Assembly: GCA_965247535.1 (NCBI GenBank)
Contig: OZ252018.1
Coordinates: 1,178,001-1,242,000, forward strand
From: JAPPHY01 sp965247535
Lineage (GTDB): Bacteria > Chloroflexota > Dehalococcoidia > Lucifugimonadales > UBA2985
Reading direction: 5' to 3'
DNA length: 64,000 bases
Shown here: piece by piece, positions 1-7,157 of the stretch
Position numbering within the stretch: position 1 is the stretch's first letter
Layout: each line of letters begins with the position of its first letter
Position numbers and translations under genes: made by a program
The notes under the pieces: model-generated
Databases searched by the model: none
Told to the model about the DNA's origin: nothing
What the model saw: only the letters and a program-made list of their open reading frames with translations

Positions 1-1
1 C

Positions 2-811
2 GTACCGCCCTGGGAGCTGGCGGCGTGGATTGAGTACATCCACCGCCTCTCCGCGGCCGTGTCCGGTGTCTTCACGCTATTGATGGTGGCGGCAGTGTAC
101 GCAGACTACGGGCGTCGCAGCCGCGTACTCGCGCTCGCTGCGGCGGCGGGCGTGTTCCTGCTGGTTCAGGCGGCGCTCGGCGCTTTCACCGTCCTGTCCG
201 AGATCGATCCGGGGTGGGCGCTGCTCCATACGGGCGTGGCCGCCGGACTGGTGGGACTGCTGGCTCTGACCGCCGCCCAGCTCGTGCGCCCGCGATGGCT
301 CCACGACGGCCTGCAGCCCGGGTGGAACCTGGGCGCGCTGCGCCGCTCCTCGACTGTACTGGCGGCCGCCACGTTCGTGATGCTCCTTTCTGGAGCCTAC
401 GTGACGCGGAGCGTCGGCGCGCCGCTGGCCTGCACTACTATACCGCTGTGCAATGTGCTTCCGTGGGACATGACGGGCCCGCAGTGGCTACACATGGCGC
501 ATCGGGTCATTGGTCTCGTGGTGGTGCTGCTGATGATGGGGGTGGCGGTACATGCGATCGCGGCAAGGCACTCGGGCCTGGCAGCGATCGCGGGGTTCAT
601 GGCCTCTCTGCTGGCCCTGCAGACGACGCTGGGGATCCTGAACGTAGTGCTGAAGCTGCCGCCTGACGTCAGGGGCGCGCACCTGGCGGCCGCGATGGTG
701 TTCTGGGCGGTTGCGATGCTGCTGGCAGGGTCGCTTCATAGAGGAGCGTCAGGGGATTCGTCCCTCCCGCGGGAACCCGACGGTTCGTGGTCGACGCGGG
801 GCACTGGATGA
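2..811 (+). CDS. ctaA: heme A synthase CtaA/COX15 (5' partial)
   Basis: Membrane enzyme that oxidises the C8 methyl of heme O to make heme A for aa3-type cytochrome oxidase. The reading frame is open from base 2, so the N-terminus lies outside the window; the GTG at 59 is internal. Several hydrophobic helices are visible. The four histidine contexts expected of the two heme-binding four-helix halves are present: EYIHR near the left edge, LLHTG, MAHRVIGL and GAHLAAA. The TGA stop overlaps the ATG of the following sco gene (ATGA), so the two are translationally coupled, which fits a cytochrome oxidase maturation operon. The C-terminal tail after the last helix is hydrophilic. Confident family assignment. 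Confidence 0.88.
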   Translation, partial: VPPWELAAWIEYIHRLSAAVSGVFTLLMVAAVYADYGRRSRVLALAAAAGVFLLVQAALGAFTVLSEIDPGWALLHTGVAAGLVGLLALTAAQLVRPRWLHDGLQPGWNLGALRRSSTVLAAATFVMLLSGAYVTRSVGAPLACTTIPLCNVLPWDMTGPQWLHMAHRVIGLVVVLLMMGVAVHAIAARHSGLAAIAGFMASLLALQTTLGILNVVLKLPPDVRGAHLAAAMVFWAVAMLLAGSLHRGASGDSSLPREPDGSWSTRGTG

Positions 812-1464
812 GCGCGCAATGGTTGCGCGGCGCGCGTGGATTCCGGTACGGGATCGTCGCGGCGGCGCTGATGCTCCTACTGGGAGCGGCCGCGTGTGGC
901 TCTCAGGAACCGGCTGAACTGCCTGAGTACTTCGATGTGCCTGCCTTCACGCTAACCGACCAACTTGGCCGAGAATTCTCAAGCTCGTCGCTGGAAGGCA
1001 AGGTCATGTTGGCGAACTTCGTGTTCATAAACTGCACTCTGCTTTGCCCCGTACTCACGCCCCGCATGGTTGAGGTGCAGTCGCTTATTGGAGGCGACGG
1101 GTTGCTGGGGAGCCGGGTCGTGTTGCTATCGATCACCGTCGACCCGGAGCAGGACACGCCGGAGGCACTGCGGGCGTATGCCGACGGCTACGGTGCTGAC
1201 CACGAGTCGTGGCGGTTTCTCACCGGCAACCCAGAGGACGTCCGAGCGGTCATCACGGACGGGCTAAAGCTGGGATACAACCGAATTGACCAGTCCAACC
1301 GGCACGTCCACACCGACGGCACTGTCCACCTACACGAGTACAATGTGCTCCACTCGACCCGCATGGTCCTGGCGGACCGCGCCGGTGTGGTGCGGGCCCT
1401 GTACAACACGGAGGACTGGGACGCGGAGCGCGTGGTGGCGGACATCGAGACGCTGTTGCAATAG
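808..1464 (+). CDS. Sco1/SenC-family copper chaperone lipoprotein
   Basis: Thioredoxin-fold copper protein that loads or reduces the CuA site of cytochrome c oxidase subunit II. The start at 808 is chosen because its ATG overlaps the ctaA stop; a GTG at 787 is in frame but unneeded. The 218-aa product begins with a hydrophobic segment ending in a lipobox-like AAAC (Cys30), so it is probably lipid-anchored outside the membrane. The copper-binding CxxxC (Cys76 and Cys80 in NCTLLCPVL) is intact and a downstream conserved His lies in VLHSTRMVL. A His-rich stretch (HVHTDGTVHLHEY) precedes that histidine. The coupling to ctaA supports a role in oxidase assembly. Family is clear; the precise donor or reductase role is inferred. 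Confidence 0.88.
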   Translation: MSAQWLRGARGFRYGIVAAALMLLLGAAACGSQEPAELPEYFDVPAFTLTDQLGREFSSSSLEGKVMLANFVFINCTLLCPVLTPRMVEVQSLIGGDGLLGSRVVLLSITVDPEQDTPEALRAYADGYGADHESWRFLTGNPEDVRAVITDGLKLGYNRIDQSNRHVHTDGTVHLHEYNVLHSTRMVLADRAGVVRALYNTEDWDAERVVADIETLLQ

Positions 1465-1480
1465 CGAAGCGTGAGTTCTG

Positions 1481-1509
1481 TTGACGATGCATCGGGGCCG
1501 CCCTATACT
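1481..1509 (+). promoter_or_regulatory. dnaN promoter
   Basis: TTGACG at 1481-1486, a 17-base spacer and TATACT at 1504-1509. Predicted transcription start is about 1516, giving a leader of roughly 24 bases with an AAGGAAG ribosome site at 1528-1534 before the dnaN ATG at 1540. Both hexamers are close to the sigma-70 consensus. Confidence 0.65.
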
Positions 1510-1539
1510 ACCGTTCAATCCAATCCCAAGGAAGTGCAA

Positions 1540-2673
1540 ATGCGTTTCACGTGCCTTCAGGAAAACCTCAGTCGGGGTCTGGCGCTCGTGGGGCGGGCGG
1601 TTGCGACGCGTACAACTCTGCCCATCACTCAGAACGTCCTCATAGAGACAGACCAGGGCAGGCTGAAGCTCTCGGCGACCAACCTGGAGCTCGCGGTCAC
1701 CACGTGGGTGGGCGGCGAGGTACACGAGGAAGGCTCGGTGACCATTCCAGCAAGGCTCCTGACGGACTTCGTAAACTCGCTTCCGCCGGACCGCGTCGAG
1801 ATGGAGATGACCGCCAGGCCGCTGGGGATCCGCTTCAAGTGCGGCCGCTTTCAGGCGAACATCAACGGCACCGCAGCAGAGGAGTTTCCGCCGATTCCGA
1901 CGGTGGAGGAGGGCATGACCGCCCGCGTGGAGCCGCACTTGCTGAGGACGGCCATCAGCCGAGTGGCCTTTGCGGCCGCGACGGAGGAGGCGAGGCCTGT
2001 GCTCACGGGCGTGAAGGTCGAGATCTCTGGGCAGCAGTTCACACTCGCGGGTGCGGACGGATTCAGGCTTGCAGTGTACAAGGGGTCGCTCCTGGAGCCT
2101 GCGCCCGAGGACACGGAGGCGATCGTGCCGGCGCGGACGCTGCAGGAGATTCAGCGCCTGCTGGCCGACCAGGACGAGCCGGTAGAGGTCGTCATCACGC
2201 CCTCCAAGAGCCAGCTCCTGGTACACATCAAGAACATCGAAATCGTGTCGCAGCTGGTGCAGGGCTCATTCCCCAACTACGCCCAGCTGATACCCCAGAG
2301 CGCCAACACCACGGCGGTGATGAACCTGCATGAGTTCTCGCGCGCCGCACGTGCGGCCTCGATCTTCGCCAGGGACGGCGGAGGGATCATCCGGCTGAAC
2401 ATGGCGCCCGGCGAAGATGGCATGAGGGGTAAGATGGTGGTTACCTCCAGCGCGGAGGAGACGGGGGACAACACCGGCGAGATAGACGCCAACGTCGAGG
2501 GGACGGAGGCGAAGATCGCCTTCAGCAGCCGCTACCTGACGGAGGTGCTGTCCAACCTCGACGGGGAGAACATAGCGCTGGAAACGACGACGCCTTCGAG
2601 CCCGGGGGTGCTGAAGCCGCTTGGCGGCGAGGACTACGTGCACGTGGTCATGCCCATGTTCGTGCAGTGGTAG
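1540..2673 (+). CDS. dnaN: DNA polymerase III sliding clamp (beta subunit)
   Basis: Processivity clamp that encircles DNA and tethers Pol III and repair enzymes. The ATG at 1540 follows an AAGGAAG ribosome site and gives the normal N-terminus MRFTCLQENLSRGL and a usual length of 377 aa; an in-frame start at 1471 lies upstream of the predicted promoter and is rejected. The three clamp domains are recognisable, with typical phrases such as LPITQNVLIE, SATNLELA, RPVLTGV and the C-terminal VVMPMFVQW. It follows the ctaA-sco pair but has its own promoter. dnaA is not in the window, so the gene is not in the classical dnaA-dnaN arrangement as far as can be seen here. Confidence 0.95.
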   Translation: MRFTCLQENLSRGLALVGRAVATRTTLPITQNVLIETDQGRLKLSATNLELAVTTWVGGEVHEEGSVTIPARLLTDFVNSLPPDRVEMEMTARPLGIRFKCGRFQANINGTAAEEFPPIPTVEEGMTARVEPHLLRTAISRVAFAAATEEARPVLTGVKVEISGQQFTLAGADGFRLAVYKGSLLEPAPEDTEAIVPARTLQEIQRLLADQDEPVEVVITPSKSQLLVHIKNIEIVSQLVQGSFPNYAQLIPQSANTTAVMNLHEFSRAARAASIFARDGGGIIRLNMAPGEDGMRGKMVVTSSAEETGDNTGEIDANVEGTEAKIAFSSRYLTEVLSNLDGENIALETTTPSSPGVLKPLGGEDYVHVVMPMFVQW

Positions 2674-2753
2674 CGGGGGCTTACCCGGCTCCGGCACTCC
2701 GTTCGCCCTACTCCACTCGTCAACTTCAGCGCTGACGGGAGGAGGAGTAACCA

Positions 2754-3130
2754 ATGGCAGGACTGAAGAGACCAGCAGCATCATACCTGGTTGGCGTGGC
2801 GGTGGCGGTGGCGGTGGCGGTATTTTTCATCGTCAACACGCTTCTAGTCGATTCCATTGAGGTGCAGGACGTCTGGAGCGTGCTGGACGTCCTGATGTTG
2901 ATCGGACTTGCCATCGCGCTGGCATACAACTACGCCGGCAAGCGGGATGCGTCCGACGGCGACCCGTACAGCGGTGTTACTCGCCGCTACCTGGATGTGA
3001 ACGCCGCCTATTACCTCACGGTCGGCGTTACGATCAAGCCTGGGTCATCTGGGCGGCAGTGGACACATTGGTGCCCATCGTCTTGGCCGTCACCGGCCGC
3101 AGCCTCTGGAAGGAAGCTGCGGAGGGTTAG
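2754..3130 (+). pseudogene. small membrane protein, frameshifted near its C-terminus
   Basis: The ATG at 2754 follows an excellent GGAGGAG site and opens a protein with one or two N-terminal hydrophobic helices (VAVAVAVAVFFIVN, then LDVLMLIGLAIALAYN). The frame stays plausible up to about TVGVTI (base ~3035), then becomes a low-quality Ser/Trp/Arg-rich tail running to 3155. In the +2 register from 3038 the DNA instead reads AWVIWAAVDTLVPIVLAVTG and stops at 3128-3130, which looks like a genuine terminal helix. One base appears to be lost near 3035-3037, possibly with a longer in-frame loss, since a loop between the last two helices is missing. Function unknown. Either a real pseudogene or an assembly error. 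Confidence 0.6.
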
Positions 3131-3161
3131 GGCGGACGGAGTTGGCGCGGCGTGACCGCTC

Positions 3162-3190
3162 GCTCGTACTTCGACAGGCTCAGCACGAGC
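3162..3190. repeat. dyad element with the TTCGACAGGCTCAGCACGAG core
   Basis: Six-base arms GCTCGT (3162-3167) and ACGAGC (3185-3190) enclose CTTCGACAGGCTCAGC. From general knowledge, elements with this core occur as dispersed intergenic repeats in several GC-rich bacterial groups. Its reverse complement shares CTGAGCCTG with the direct repeats at 9625 and 10358. It sits between the frameshifted gene and the nuclease-like gene. Confidence 0.5.
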
Positions 3191-3218
3191 TGGGAGACAC
3201 GCGGCGGCCCTCGCTTTA

Positions 3219-3881
3219 CTAGCGGACTCGAAAGTGGCTTCCACTCTTGTCGGGCTTCTTTTTGTCCGGGTTCCAGCGTTCAACCACGCGCCGCTCTACC
3301 GGCAGGTGAATGGTAAGCCACTCTAGCTTATTCTCCCGGGCCATCCACCCCGGTAAACCCTTTGCCTTGTCCTCTAGGCCCTGCGACTCCTTCGGTCCTG
3401 CTACGAAGAAATGAGGCTCTACGTTCTCATATTTCTTGCCGTTGGACCCGAAGATCTGCTTTAGCCTGCGAGCCTTGCTCTGCAATTGCTTGGTATCCCA
3501 TCCGGTGTAGCCCTTGGCTTCAATCATGACGATGTGATACTGCTTGTCGCTGCCACACGGGAACGCCACCAAAATATCAACGTCTTCTTGGGTTCCTCTA
3601 ATGAGCCTAGCGGTCTCATCATCTATCTGTTCCTCTGGGTTGCAGAAGGTAGAGCCATCGGGCTTGCCAGACTTGTAGAGTTTCAGGCTTGCAACTAGCC
3701 AGTCAAGGTGATAGTCCATTGCGACGAATGCACCCTTGGGCACTTCAACGCCAATTGTCTTCTGTAGCCTCTCTAGAAACTCCTCTGAAAGGGCAAACCT
3801 CTCCAACCCCAGGATCTCACAAAGCAGGAAGTACCGTTCCTTGCGGTTGAATGACTCAAGTATGTTGATGAGGTCTGGCAT
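3219..3881 (-). CDS. PD-(D/E)XK-like protein of unknown role
   Basis: A 220-aa soluble protein with an arrangement typical of the PD-(D/E)XK nuclease fold: an acidic strand EDVDILVAF (Asp102), then HIVMIEAKGYTGWDTKQ giving Glu121-x-Lys123 and a following Gln132. The N-terminal ~60 residues are helical with no recognised domain. The coding sequence is clearly more A/T-rich and less codon-biased than neighbouring genes, which suggests recent transfer. It is transcribed alone, between a broken membrane protein with an adjacent repeat and the Mo-oxidoreductase gene, with no methylase or helicase partner. It could be an orphan restriction-like or repair nuclease, or an inactive relative; no activity can be read from sequence alone. 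Confidence 0.55.
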   Translation of the reverse strand: MPDLINILESFNRKERYFLLCEILGLERFALSEEFLERLQKTIGVEVPKGAFVAMDYHLDWLVASLKLYKSGKPDGSTFCNPEEQIDDETARLIRGTQEDVDILVAFPCGSDKQYHIVMIEAKGYTGWDTKQLQSKARRLKQIFGSNGKKYENVEPHFFVAGPKESQGLEDKAKGLPGWMARENKLEWLTIHLPVERRVVERWNPDKKKPDKSGSHFRVR

Positions 3882-3938
3882 TTGCTACTCCTTACGCCAA
3901 TCGTCAGTTGGCTCTGCGCTTCTCGCACAGGCTCTCGC

Positions 3939-5216
3939 CTACGTCACACGTACGGGGTGGGGCAGAGGTTGGTTGAACAGGTAGCCCTTCTCGTTGTAGG
4001 GGACGTGATCGGGCTGCGTGTTGCCCGCCGTGTCAGTGGCCCGAGTCGTGATCGTGTGCTCTCCCGGCGCCGCGTCCCACACGAACTCGAACCGTGCCCA
4101 TGAGTAGTCCGGCTGGCCGCCCGACAGCTCTGCCGTTCGCCAGGTCAGCCCGGAGTCGGCGCTCCACTCTACGAGGGAGATCGGTCCTGCCGGCGAGTGA
4201 GCGTAGCCGTGGATGCGGCGCTGCCCGGCCGCAAGCTCCGCGGGCCAGGGCAGAGCGAGCGCGCTCTTGATAACCTGCTCCGTGACCGGCTTGCCCATCG
4301 ACTCACCTTCCGGCGCATAGGCGTCGCCGATGAGCGTGTAGGACGTCGTGTTGTTGCGCGTCCACAGTTGCTCTCGCGAAACTAAGATGCGTCCCAGCCA
4401 CTTGATGTGCGAGCTACCTACCCAGCCAGGGACCACCGCCCTCAGCGGGTAGCCGTGGTCCTTGGGAATCGTCTCGCCGTTGAGGGCGTAGGCGAGCAGA
4501 GTGTCCGGGTGCATCGCCTTCTCCATCGGCAGGACGTATCGAAAGCCCTCCTCCGGCGACTCGGTGTCCAGCCCCACGAGCATCACACTGACCGCGCCGT
4601 CGTCGATGCCGGCGAGGGTCAGTACGTCTCGCAGCGTCGCTCCCAGCCACTCGCCGTTGCTGATCGCGCCCCTCGTCCACTGGGTGCCGGAGGTCTCACG
4701 ACTGTTCAGAATGTTGAACATGGCGCGGTGGTTGCCGGCGCACTCCAGGTAGGAGATCAGCGTACGGCTGGGCAGGCTGCGGATGTCCTCGTACGTCAGC
4801 TCCAAAGGCTCCGACGCGGCGTCTCCCTCCACGGTGAGCCGCCAGTCTGCCGTGTCCAGCCCGATGCTCGTTGAGTTGTTGCGGACGAAGAAGTAGCGAT
4901 TGGGCGTTATGAGGCCCTGCATGTTCTCAAGGCGGGCTTCCAGCCCCTTGCCGTCGCGCTCGATGAAAGGCGCGGAGTCCTTGAAGTAGGGGCTGGACGT
5001 GCCTTCCGCGGGCATCGTCGGCTTTGCGGTAGGAGAGGGCGTTGCCGTGGGCGCCTCGGTTCCGAGGCACGCGGCGAGCACGGCAGCGGAGCCGCCCGCC
5101 ACCATGAGACTCAGGAAGCGGCGGCGGCTCATGCCCCGCGCGCTGGCGAACTGCCATAGGCGATGGCCGCCGTTTTCCCAACGATCACGAGGAATCTCGT
5201 CTTCGCGACGCTCCAT
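3939..5216 (-). CDS. Tat-exported sulfite oxidase-family molybdopterin oxidoreductase
   Basis: A 425-aa protein with an N-terminal twin-arginine motif (SRRRFLS, residues 30-36), a hydrophobic stretch and a lipobox-like LAAC (Cys50), followed by a low-complexity Thr/Pro linker. The central Oxidored_molyb domain carries the molybdenum-ligating Cys159 in YLECAGN, and WVGSSHIKWL is the usual cofactor-pocket region; a C-terminal immunoglobulin-like Mo-cofactor dimerisation domain follows (VEWSADSGLTW). It should fold in the cytoplasm with Moco and be exported by Tat. No heme domain is present, so an external electron acceptor is needed. Sulfite is the best-known substrate, but protein-methionine-sulfoxide or other substrates are possible. 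It lies 21 bases after the thiolase-like gene. A Moco synthesis gene (mogA) is present at 31.2 kb. Confidence 0.85.
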   Translation of the reverse strand: MERREDEIPRDRWENGGHRLWQFASARGMSRRRFLSLMVAGGSAAVLAACLGTEAPTATPSPTAKPTMPAEGTSSPYFKDSAPFIERDGKGLEARLENMQGLITPNRYFFVRNNSTSIGLDTADWRLTVEGDAASEPLELTYEDIRSLPSRTLISYLECAGNHRAMFNILNSRETSGTQWTRGAISNGEWLGATLRDVLTLAGIDDGAVSVMLVGLDTESPEEGFRYVLPMEKAMHPDTLLAYALNGETIPKDHGYPLRAVVPGWVGSSHIKWLGRILVSREQLWTRNNTTSYTLIGDAYAPEGESMGKPVTEQVIKSALALPWPAELAAGQRRIHGYAHSPAGPISLVEWSADSGLTWRTAELSGGQPDYSWARFEFVWDAAPGEHTITTRATDTAGNTQPDHVPYNEKGYLFNQPLPHPVRVT

Positions 5217-5237
5217 GCCGATTGCGGGGCCGGCCGC

Positions 5238-6566
5238 CTACCCCGGTGTGGAGCTCCACACGGTGAAGTTGCCGCCGGTGGTCGTCGGGCCGCCGGATAC
5301 GCCGATCTCCGCGGGGCGCCGTATCTGCCTCGGGCCCGCTCGCCCCTGCAGCTGCTGGATGCTGTCCGTGTGCATCCACGTGCGGGTGCGACCGCTGCCG
5401 GCGTTGCCACCGCTCGGCGAGACGGGGTTGGGCCCCTCGATGGTGATGTCCGTCGCGTACAGGTCAAGGGCCTCGCCGCGCTCAATGCCGGCAAACCGCA
5501 GCCCCTCGATGTGGAACTGGTGGAACAGCGTGTAGCCGTCGTACATGTTCTCGAAGGAGAGGTCGCTGGGGCCGATGCCCGCGCCCTCGTAGAGCTTGCG
5601 GCCCACGCTGTCCGTGGCGGCCTCGCACTCGTCCAGCGTCTGTATGGTGCTCTTGACGCGCGTCCGGTCGGATGAGTGGTTGAGAATGTAGACGGGCTTC
5701 TGCTTCATGTCCTTTGCGCGCTCCGCGGTGGTGAACAGGTATGCGCAGGCCACCTGGATCGGCAGGTCGCAATCGAAGAGGTTCGCGGGCTTGGCTACCC
5801 AGCGCGCGGCCAGGTAGTCCTCGATGGTCAGCGCCTCGGGCCGGTGCTGTGCCCAGAAGCCCTCCGGGAACATCAGGCCGTTGCGCTTCTCGTTGACCAC
5901 AAAGGGGGCCATCATGTCGTGGCTCTTGCCGTACTTGCGGCAGTACTGGTCGAAGAGGTATGCGAACGTGGATGCCGCCGCGCCGAAGCCCCAGGGGTTG
6001 GTCCACTGAGAGGCCCCCGGAGCAGTGTCCAGGGCGTTGTTGCCGGACTCGTGGCCGTAGCGGCCGGAGAGGTTGTTCCAGGACTTCAGGACGAGGCAGG
6101 TGTTGGTGAGGCCATCGCCGACGGCCTGCGCTGCCACCACAACGGCGTCGGACATGCAGGATGGGGCGTGCATGGCGAATTTCACGTTGGTCAGTTCCGG
6201 CATGTTCTTGAGGAGCCACTCCACGCTCATGGAGCTGAGGCCGTCGTTGAGGTTGTCGGTTAGCTCGTAGGAGCTTGCGAAGTCCTCCGGCACGGGATGG
6301 GTCGGATACCAGCGGTCGCCCGTGGTAGCGGCGGGCACTACGACCATGCCGTCGACCTGGTCAGGCGTGACGCCGGCGTCCTCCATGGCGTTTCGCAGCG
6401 CCATGATGGCCCACGTGCCTATGCTGGACTCCACGCGCTCGTCCCATCGCCGCGCGGTGGGGGAGTGGCCGATGCCCACGGCTGCTACCTTGCCCTTGTG
6501 CTCCCATACGCCGAGTCCCTCCCTCGAGCGGTACATCGAAGCCGGCGGTGTCTGAGTTGTCACCAT
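5238..6566 (-). CDS. thiolase-like acyl-CoA protein (SCP-x/lipid-transfer type)
   Basis: A 442-aa member of the non-canonical thiolase group usually annotated acetyl-CoA acetyltransferase or lipid-transfer protein. The nucleophile-like Cys137 sits in HAPSCMSDAVVVAA, and a C-terminal glycine loop (NPVSPSGGNAGSGR) matches the thiolase GGxxGxGH region, although the final His is replaced. ATG is preceded by AGGAGGG on the minus strand. It is immediately downstream of a DUF35 gene; such thiolase-DUF35 pairs are known to work as complexes in acyl-CoA or steroid side-chain degradation (for example aldol or retro-thiolase steps). The exact substrate cannot be inferred. The 120 C-terminal bases approach the Mo-oxidoreductase gene closely, which suggests one transcript. 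Confidence 0.8.
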   Translation of the reverse strand: MVTTQTPPASMYRSREGLGVWEHKGKVAAVGIGHSPTARRWDERVESSIGTWAIMALRNAMEDAGVTPDQVDGMVVVPAATTGDRWYPTHPVPEDFASSYELTDNLNDGLSSMSVEWLLKNMPELTNVKFAMHAPSCMSDAVVVAAQAVGDGLTNTCLVLKSWNNLSGRYGHESGNNALDTAPGASQWTNPWGFGAAASTFAYLFDQYCRKYGKSHDMMAPFVVNEKRNGLMFPEGFWAQHRPEALTIEDYLAARWVAKPANLFDCDLPIQVACAYLFTTAERAKDMKQKPVYILNHSSDRTRVKSTIQTLDECEAATDSVGRKLYEGAGIGPSDLSFENMYDGYTLFHQFHIEGLRFAGIERGEALDLYATDITIEGPNPVSPSGGNAGSGRTRTWMHTDSIQQLQGRAGPRQIRRPAEIGVSGGPTTTGGNFTVWSSTPG

Positions 6567-6612
6567 GATTCAGCCCTCCTTACTATGTCGTGTCCCTGTC
6601 CAGGCCTGCGAC

Positions 6613-7026
6613 TCAGCCTTCCACCACCCGCCACTCGGGGATCTTCTGGCTCTCGCTGACGTTCACGAACTCCACCTCAACATTCGACCCTACGGGAACC
6701 TGGTCGGCAGGCGTGCCAGGCACGTTGGAGAAGAAGTTCACTGCGGGGTCCTCTTCGAGCTGCACGACGGCCACGTTGTAAGGCTGCACAGGCACCCACA
6801 CCCTGAGCCGGGAGTCGTGGATCACGATGTAGCCGTTGATGGTGCCGCGGCCGCTCACCTCGCGCCAGGATAGGCTTTCTGCGGAGCCGCACTCCGTGCA
6901 GGCCCCGGCCGGCGGATACTGCAGCCTCTCGCAGGCGGTGCAGCTCTGCACCACCAGGCGCTCCTCGTTGCAGGCGCTCCAAAAGGGCGCGCTGACCTCG
7001 TCTGGTACGGGAACTGGTCTTTCCAA
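6613..7026 (-). CDS. DUF35 OB-fold protein with zinc ribbon
   Basis: A 137-aa acyl-CoA-binding accessory protein. The N-terminal rubredoxin-like zinc ribbon has Cys29/Cys32 and Cys43/Cys46 (SCTACERLQYPPAGACTECG), followed by an OB fold (GRGTINGYIVIHD...). The start is a TTG at 7026-7024 supported by a strong AGGAGGT ribosome site at 7033-7039 on the minus strand. It lies 46 bases before the thiolase-like gene and is expected to form a complex with it, as DUF35 proteins do with SCP-x-type thiolases. Assignment of family is secure; substrate is unknown. Confidence 0.87.
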   Translation of the reverse strand: MERPVPVPDEVSAPFWSACNEERLVVQSCTACERLQYPPAGACTECGSAESLSWREVSGRGTINGYIVIHDSRLRVWVPVQPYNVAVVQLEEDPAVNFFSNVPGTPADQVPVGSNVEVEFVNVSESQKIPEWRVVEG

Positions 7027-7062
7027 GGTTACACCTCCTGAGTGGCCCTGTGGGTATCAGGT

Positions 7063-7078
7063 GGGGGCCGTGGCCCCC
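7063..7078 (-). terminator. GC hairpin between MFS and DUF35 genes
   Basis: GGGGGCC (7063-7069), a two-base loop and GGCCCCC (7072-7078), a perfect 7-bp stem without a U-run. It could attenuate read-through from the MFS gene or stabilise the downstream messenger. Confidence 0.35.
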
Positions 7079-7157
7079 CTTCCGGCCTTCATTCGCAGTT
7101 GGAGGGAAGGTAATTCGGCTGGTGACAGTGGCATGATATGCCCGCGCAGACATAAGG

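Noticed and set aside
2796..2822. GGCGGT/GGTGGC run that looks like a microsatellite
   Set aside because: It encodes the Ala/Val transmembrane helix of the small membrane protein (VAVAVAVAV) and is too short and imperfect to call a variable repeat.
3162..3190. Attachment site for an integrated element
   Set aside because: Only one copy of the dyad exists near the nuclease-like gene and no integrase is present, so it is reported just as a dispersed repeat.
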